From the NCBI RefSeq assembly GCF_020907985.1, contig NZ_JAJJPA010000027.1, forward strand, positions 25,540-89,539: a DNA stretch of 64,000 nt, read 5' to 3'. This stretch comes from Kitasatospora humi (GTDB taxonomy: Bacteria > Actinomycetota > Actinomycetes > Streptomycetales > Streptomycetaceae). A program made the position numbers and the translations under genes. Below are positions 60,601 to 64,000 of the stretch, in pieces. A model generated the notes under the pieces. That model ran no database searches. It saw only the letters and a program-made list of their open reading frames with translations, and had not been told where the DNA came from. Positions within the stretch are counted from its first letter, which is position 1; every line of letters begins with the position of its first letter.

Positions 60601-62199
60601 GCGGCACCTTCTTCGGGCTGGGCGGGGGCGCTGGTCCATGTACTGTCGAGGGGGGCTAGACAGCACATGGATCGAGCCGTCAGGGCAGTACTCGTTGACC
60701 AGTTCGCGGATCTCGCGGTTGCTGACGTAGGCGGCGCGGACGCGGACGGGGTCCGGGCTCGCTTCGTTGCGGACGTAGCCGACTCCGGCGCCGATCAGCG
60801 GATCGGGCGAGATCAGGTCGGCGAGGGCGCCCCGGTCGCGTGCGCCCGAACCGAGGACCATGTCGACCTGACCTGCTTCGTCCAGGCGGAGCGCGACCCG
60901 GTCGGGGAACAGGTTGCGCAGGTTCATGACCTCCTTGCGGGGGTCTTGAAGGGCGCCGACCAGGCAGAAGCCCACCGAGCGGCCCTGACTGGCCAGGGTG
61001 GCGATGGCTGCCTCTGCTCGGCGCCGCAGGTCGCGATCCGATTGGTAGGCCGTCAGGAAGGCGAGTCCGTCGACCAGTAGGACGATGAAGGGGGAGTCGA
61101 GAGTCGGGGTGTGGGCGCGCAGGCGGCCGGCGAAGGCGTGAGCCCGCTCCTGCATCTGCTCGACCGCCTCTTCCAGCAGTTCGACCATGCGTTCCGGGTC
61201 GGAGGCGTACTTGGTGAACAGCCCGACGCCGAAGGACAGTTCCATGCGCTTAGGGTCCAGCGCCCAGATCTGCACCAGCCCGGCGGCGACAGCGGGCAGC
61301 AGCTTGCGGACCACGCCCCAGAGGATGGACCCCTTGCCGGCGCCGGTCACCCCGGCCACCAGGACGTGCGTGCCGTGCAGCCGCAGTCGCCAAGGTGCTC
61401 CGCTCTCCTGGATGCCGATGGTCACCGCCCGCCACTGCGGCTCTGCTTCGACCAGCGGTTCGGGCGTAGTGCTTCCTCCTGGTGCAGTGCCCGTGCCAGC
61501 GCCGCCAGGCGCCGCGAGAGCCGCAGGGATGCGACGAGCGTCCGAAAGCCCCAGCGCCGAAGCCGACCAAGCCGCTTCGAGGAAGTGCAACGCCTGGACG
61601 GCCAGCTGGCGGAGGCGAAATCGGCTCCGCGCTGCTCGGCCGACGGCGGCCTTCCACCAGGCGCGCAGTCGCTGGCGCAGGCGAGGCTTCGACGGACGGG
61701 CACTGGGAGTCGCCTCAGTGAACGGCACAGCGAGAGGGTCGGCGGTCCACGCCCGGAGCACCACAGCGCCGCGTCGAGGACTGGAGACTTCGACCCGGTG
61801 GACCCGCCACGCGTGCGCGATGGCGTGGGCCTGCTGGGCGAAGTGCTCCGGCAACTGGTCGGGAAGCAGACCGACCAGGACGTCGAGTCCGTCCGGGTGC
61901 TTGCGGAAGCGCGTGAGCCGCGGCCAGGTGTACTCGTAGCTGGCGTCGAAGCGGGGGAGTGGTGCCTGCTGCCACAGGCCGAGCGCGTAGCTCAACTCCG
62001 GCCAGCCGCGCCGGATCCGCGCACGCAGCGAAGTCGTCCGGTAGACCCACCAGACCAGCGGACCGGCGGCGTAGACGGCCAGAACCGCGATGCCGCCGCC
62101 GGAACCCAGCCGGGCGACCGCCCAGGAGTACCCGATCCAGGCGGCCACCAGGACCAGCACGGCAGTCTTGAGTGCGCGCTTTCCACTGCGGTTGTGCAT
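60406..62199 (-). CDS. tra: TraB/FtsK-SpoIIIE-type conjugative DNA translocase, with an appended C-terminal membrane segment
   Basis: 597 residues. Two N-terminal TM helices (residues ~12-52), then a helical linker, then the FtsK-type motor with Walker A GVTGAGKGS (~283-291) and Walker B FIVLLVDGLAFL (~365-376). TraB proteins move double-stranded DNA between mycelia as hexamers. The motor part appears to end near residue 530; the last 64 residues (VIVNASLVVLLGLVIYLLIRNKTL...) form two TM helices and look like a separate small Spd-type protein starting at the GTG at 60600 in the same frame. No stop lies between, so this is either a fusion or two products from one frame. Confidence 0.88.
   Translation of the reverse strand: MHNRSGKRALKTAVLVLVAAWIGYSWAVARLGSGGGIAVLAVYAAGPLVWWVYRTTSLRARIRRGWPELSYALGLWQQAPLPRFDASYEYTWPRLTRFRKHPDGLDVLVGLLPDQLPEHFAQQAHAIAHAWRVHRVEVSSPRRGAVVLRAWTADPLAVPFTEATPSARPSKPRLRQRLRAWWKAAVGRAARSRFRLRQLAVQALHFLEAAWSASALGLSDARRIPAALAAPGGAGTGTAPGGSTTPEPLVEAEPQWRAVTIGIQESGAPWRLRLHGTHVLVAGVTGAGKGSILWGVVRKLLPAVAAGLVQIWALDPKRMELSFGVGLFTKYASDPERMVELLEEAVEQMQERAHAFAGRLRAHTPTLDSPFIVLLVDGLAFLTAYQSDRDLRRRAEAAIATLASQGRSVGFCLVGALQDPRKEVMNLRNLFPDRVALRLDEAGQVDMVLGSGARDRGALADLISPDPLIGAGVGYVRNEASPDPVRVRAAYVSNREIRELVNEYCPDGSIHVLSSPPRQYMDQRPRPARRRCRVIVNASLVVLLGLVIYLLIRNKTLRVFDLLLCGSFGFLLASTGAASAIRHVLAWTATTLGQLHP
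60636..60670. promoter_or_regulatory. Inverted repeat with CTGTC...GACAG core, upstream of the small membrane-protein start
   Basis: CCATGT-A-CTGTC and GACAG-C-ACATGG arms flank an 11-nt centre containing six G residues and CTA. The core resembles the arms of the pra promoter inverted repeat (CTGTCTAGGGGGG), with one mismatch. It lies inside the tra frame but directly upstream of 60600. Confidence 0.55.
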
Positions 62200-62244
62200 G
62201 GCTGTTCACCTCATTTCCGGTGCTGTGTTTGGGAGTTGCTGGAT

Positions 62245-62281
62245 CGGCATGCGCCGTCCGGTTGTCGGGCGGCGCATGCCG
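62245..62281 (-). terminator. Hairpin between pra and tra
   Basis: CGGCATGCGCC and GGCGCATGCCG form a perfect 11-bp stem, extended inside by five further pairs including one wobble. It begins 12 nt past the pra stop on the minus strand and ahead of the tra start; it may be an attenuator or terminator. Confidence 0.7.
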
Positions 62282-62292
62282 GGGGCGATCGG

Positions 62293-62688
62293 TCAGGCCG
62301 CGCCCTTGGCGGCCGGGCGGGTTGCGGCGGGCACGCGGACGGCCGTCGCGCGGAACGAATAGGCCACCCGGTTGGACCCGTTGACGTAGGGCGTCACGGT
62401 CAGACCCTCGAACTCGACCGGCCGGAACGGGAATCCGGGAGCCGAGTCGGGCAACACCGGCAGCACCGCCGCGGCCACCTTGACCCGCGCCGACGTGTCT
62501 CGCGCTTCCGGGTCCGGGTCGACCACGGAGACCACCCAGAGTGGCTGCCCCGTCGCCTTGTCCCGCGCCTGCACCCTGCCCCCGCTCTTGCTCGCCTCGA
62601 AGTCCGCCGCCGGCTCCACGGAGACGGCGAACGCGCCAGCCGGGAACACGTCCTCGAACCGGACCGGGATGGCACCGCGAATGCCCAT
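62293..62688 (-). CDS. pra: Pra-like activator of AICE replication, integration and excision
   Basis: 131 residues. Resembles the actinomycete element protein family annotated as plasmid replication, integration and excision activator (SCO3933 family): IRGAIPVRFEDVFPAGAFAVS, DFEASKSGGRVQARDKATGQPLW and FPFRPVEFEGLTVTPYVNG. In pSAM2, Pra switches on the rep-xis-int operon and is repressed by KorSA. Long inverted repeats lie just upstream, and a korSA-type gene follows beyond them. Confidence 0.85.
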   Translation of the reverse strand: MGIRGAIPVRFEDVFPAGAFAVSVEPAADFEASKSGGRVQARDKATGQPLWVVSVVDPDPEARDTSARVKVAAAVLPVLPDSAPGFPFRPVEFEGLTVTPYVNGSNRVAYSFRATAVRVPAATRPAAKGAA

Positions 62689-62702
62689 GACACTGTCCTC
62701 TC

Positions 62703-62763
62703 GTCCACCCCCCTAGACAGTCGAAGCTCGACCGCTCCGAGGCTGCTGTCTAGGGGGGTGGAC
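62703..62763. promoter_or_regulatory. 18-bp inverted repeat at the pra promoter
   Basis: GTCCACCCCCCTAGACAG (62703-62720) and its exact reverse complement (62746-62763) are separated by 25 bp, starting 15 bp upstream of the pra ATG. It is a strong operator candidate, or alternatively a cruciform/hairpin leader. The 182 bp from here to the GntR gene hold no convincing gene. Confidence 0.72.
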
Positions 62764-62945
62764 ATTCAAGGTAGGGCACTCCGGCATGGTTGTCCAGGGG
62801 GATATACAACGATGTTGACGTGTCATCAGCAGAAGCCGGAGGATGGCTGTCGATCGAATGGGGGAGCGAGTGATGGACCCGAGGCAGATGAGCGATCGGG
62901 GCCTCGCGGAGCGCGACCAGGCCAGCCCCGCCGCGCAAGTGGCTG

Positions 62946-63737
62946 TCATTGACTGAAGCGCGCGGAAGTCCCGCCTGGCCCGGCAGCCTCGGGCGGTACC
63001 TCGATCTCGTAAGCCAGCCGGAACCGGTCCGCCGCCATCACCAAATCCGCGGTCTCGACAGCCGTTTCGCCTGCCCAGTGCGTTCGTTCGATCGTGAGCA
63101 CGGTGGTGCCGAGCGGTACCCCGAGCGACGTTGCCTCCGCTTCCAAGATCGGCCGCGCGGCGACGTCCTCCGTGACCCGGGTCGGTGTGAGCCCGATCGA
63201 CGCGAAACGCATCACCACGCCCTCACCCGCCAGCGGTCCCATCTCCGGCAGTGCGATCGGCGTGCCGCCAGACAGTGCCAGCGGCTCCCAGCTGGTCGCC
63301 AATTGAGTCGGCACGCCGTCGCCGCGAAACACGTACTGCGTCTGCATCAGCGGATCGCCCTCTGTGACGCCGAGGCGGGCCGCCAGGGCCAGCGTGGCGA
63401 ACGTCTTCTGCGAGGCGTGCGACCAGCCCGGCTCGACGCCGCGTTCTCGACTCTCCGCCGCGTACGGACTTCCGGGCGCGCGATAGCGTCCGCGCGCCAC
63501 CCGTATGAGTGTGGGCCGCTCTCGGACGTAAGTCCCCGATCCCGGGCGCCCTTCGATCAGCCCCTCAGCGGTCAGCACGCGCAATGCCTGGCGGACCGGC
63601 TGCTCGGACACGTCGTACTCGCGATGCAGCTCAGCGATGCTGGGAATGCGGGAGCCCGGCGGACGCTGCCCCGAGAGGATCTCGGTGCGCAGGGCATCAG
63701 CGAGCCGGAGATATGCCGGCCGACTCAAGTCGCCCAC
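62946..63737 (-). CDS. korSA: KorSA-like GntR-family repressor
   Basis: 263 residues. GntR wHTH at the N-terminus (YLRLADALRTEILSGQRPPGSRIPSIAELHREYDVSEQPVRQALRVLTAEGLIEGRPGSGTYV, about residues 8-70) and a UTRA effector domain from about 95 (with DVAARPILEAEATSLGVPLGTTVLTIERTHWAGETAVETAD). In pSAM2, KorSA represses pra and so keeps the element integrated. The GTG at 63737 has GGGGG upstream at 5 nt spacing; a longer frame crosses its own promoter and operator. Confidence 0.88.
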   Translation of the reverse strand: MGDLSRPAYLRLADALRTEILSGQRPPGSRIPSIAELHREYDVSEQPVRQALRVLTAEGLIEGRPGSGTYVRERPTLIRVARGRYRAPGSPYAAESRERGVEPGWSHASQKTFATLALAARLGVTEGDPLMQTQYVFRGDGVPTQLATSWEPLALSGGTPIALPEMGPLAGEGVVMRFASIGLTPTRVTEDVAARPILEAEATSLGVPLGTTVLTIERTHWAGETAVETADLVMAADRFRLAYEIEVPPEAAGPGGTSARFSQ

Positions 63738-63795
63738 GCTGCCCCCATTCTCACGGTTCCTCAGATCAGCTTGACAACCTCGAATGCTAGCTTTC

Positions 63796-63813
63796 AAGCT
63801 CGTATTCGAGCTT
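63796..63813. promoter_or_regulatory. Palindrome in the promoter region of the GntR repressor
   Basis: AAGCTCG-TATT-CGAGCTT is a perfect 7-bp inverted repeat in the 126-bp gap between the divergent GntR gene and the ATPase-like gene, flanked by TTGACA (63770-63775) and TTGACT (63812-63817) hexamers. Likely operator for autoregulation by the GntR protein. A partial repeat (CTCGAATGCTAGC) lies nearby. Confidence 0.6.
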
Positions 63814-63863
63814 GACTCAACGTAGTTGATCAGAGCGACTGCTGCGACGAAAGGTATGTCAGC

Positions 63864-64000
63864 CATGCCCTGGATTGCCCAGTTCCCCGGAGAGCCCGAG
63901 ACCGTCGGGGCGGCGCGCGCCATGGTGCGCGATGCCCTCGCCGGCAACCCCAAGATGCGTGACGCGGAGCTGATCGCCTCCGAGCTCGTCACCAACGCCA
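63864..64000 (+). CDS. ATP-binding protein, anti-sigma-factor-type histidine kinase-like ATPase (partial)
   Basis: Truncated by the window edge; 45 residues seen (MPWIAQFPGEPETVGAARAM then AELIASELVTNA). The final ASELVTNA is the N-box of RsbW/SpoIIAB-like ATPases (HATPase_c_2), typical of streptomycete regulatory proteins that often occur beside XRE regulators. The ATG at 63864 has AAAGG about 10 nt upstream; an in-frame ATG at 63855 is possible. Whether it belongs to the AICE cannot be told from here. Confidence 0.8.

Larger units (their letters stand above)
54970..64000. mobile_element. pSAM2/SLP1-like actinomycete integrative and conjugative element (AICE), left part
   Basis: The interval from the tRNA-Val 3' end to the window edge carries the defining AICE modules: tyrosine integrase (split), excisionase, RepSA-type rolling-circle initiator, TraB/FtsK double-stranded DNA translocase, Pra-like activator and KorSA-like GntR repressor, all on the minus strand. 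The left boundary is inferred from the tRNA; the right end and attR are not in the window, so the exact att core cannot be given. Confidence 0.85.

Noticed and set aside
62843..62956. Possible 37-residue plus-strand ORF between pra and the GntR repressor
   Set aside because: Poorly spaced ribosome-binding site, no family character, and its end overlaps the convergent GntR stop codon; insufficient evidence.

Overview
The window is very GC-rich, codes densely on both strands, and looks like the chromosome of a Streptomycetaceae actinomycete (Streptomyces, Kitasatospora or Streptacidiphilus). The evidence is an Hrd-type sigma factor, FasR followed by fabD-fabH-acpP-fabF, DUF3145 and DUF3052 proteins, a homodimeric AceE, an Actinobacteria-style TerD cluster, and a pSAM2/SLP1-like actinomycete integrative and conjugative element (AICE). 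Species cannot be fixed from the sequence alone.

Layout. 1-4.3 kb: sigma factor, glutamate decarboxylase, FGGY sugar kinase, small YtxH-like membrane protein. 4.5-6.8 kb: two tRNA-Asn genes, two paralogous secreted trypsin-like proteases, one CAU tRNA. 7-11.5 kb: envelope genes (LytR-CpsA-Psr protein; FtsW/RodA-type protein with a collagen-like tail). 11.6-16.3 kb: ArsR regulator coupled to an MgtA-type P-type ATPase; MarR regulator divergent from an NADP-dependent oxidoreductase. 16.6-22.3 kb: DUF3145, then the type II fatty-acid synthase operon (fabF, acpP, fabH, fabD) under FasR. 22.3-29 kb: pirin, phytanoyl-CoA dioxygenase-like protein, DUF89 phosphatase, XRE regulator divergent from methionine aminopeptidase, two HAD phosphatases, LysR regulator. 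29.1-37.8 kb: an M9 collagenase gene broken by a one-base frameshift, secreted SGNH hydrolase, beta-lactamase-fold hydrolase, MerR/aldo-keto reductase pair with a typical MerR promoter, secreted DUF1023 hydrolase, TetR regulator. 38-42.6 kb: aceE, DUF3052, AhpE-type peroxiredoxin.

42.7-53 kb is a Ter stress-response cluster: four TerD-fold proteins, a DUF475/TerC-like membrane protein, a DUF2637 membrane protein, a CitE-like aldolase and an 849-residue protein joining a phosphoribosyltransferase, a TRSP module and a StiP-like domain. Comparative genomics has linked this gene set to synthesis of an unknown nucleoside-like metabolite. An FmdB zinc ribbon and a coiled-coil protein follow.

From the 3' end of a tRNA-Val (UAC) at 54.9 kb to the right edge lies an AICE: integrase, excisionase, RepSA-like initiator, small proteins, TraB/FtsK translocase, Pra-like activator, KorSA-like GntR repressor and the start of an ATPase-like gene. 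The integrase gene is split by a complete group II intron with its own reverse transcriptase, inserted in antisense orientation. Joining the flanks restores one 387-residue reading frame, with the conserved HDLRHTG motif, across the junction. Because the intron lies antisense to int, RNA splicing cannot repair the int message, so the element is probably immobilised. The right end of the AICE is outside the window.
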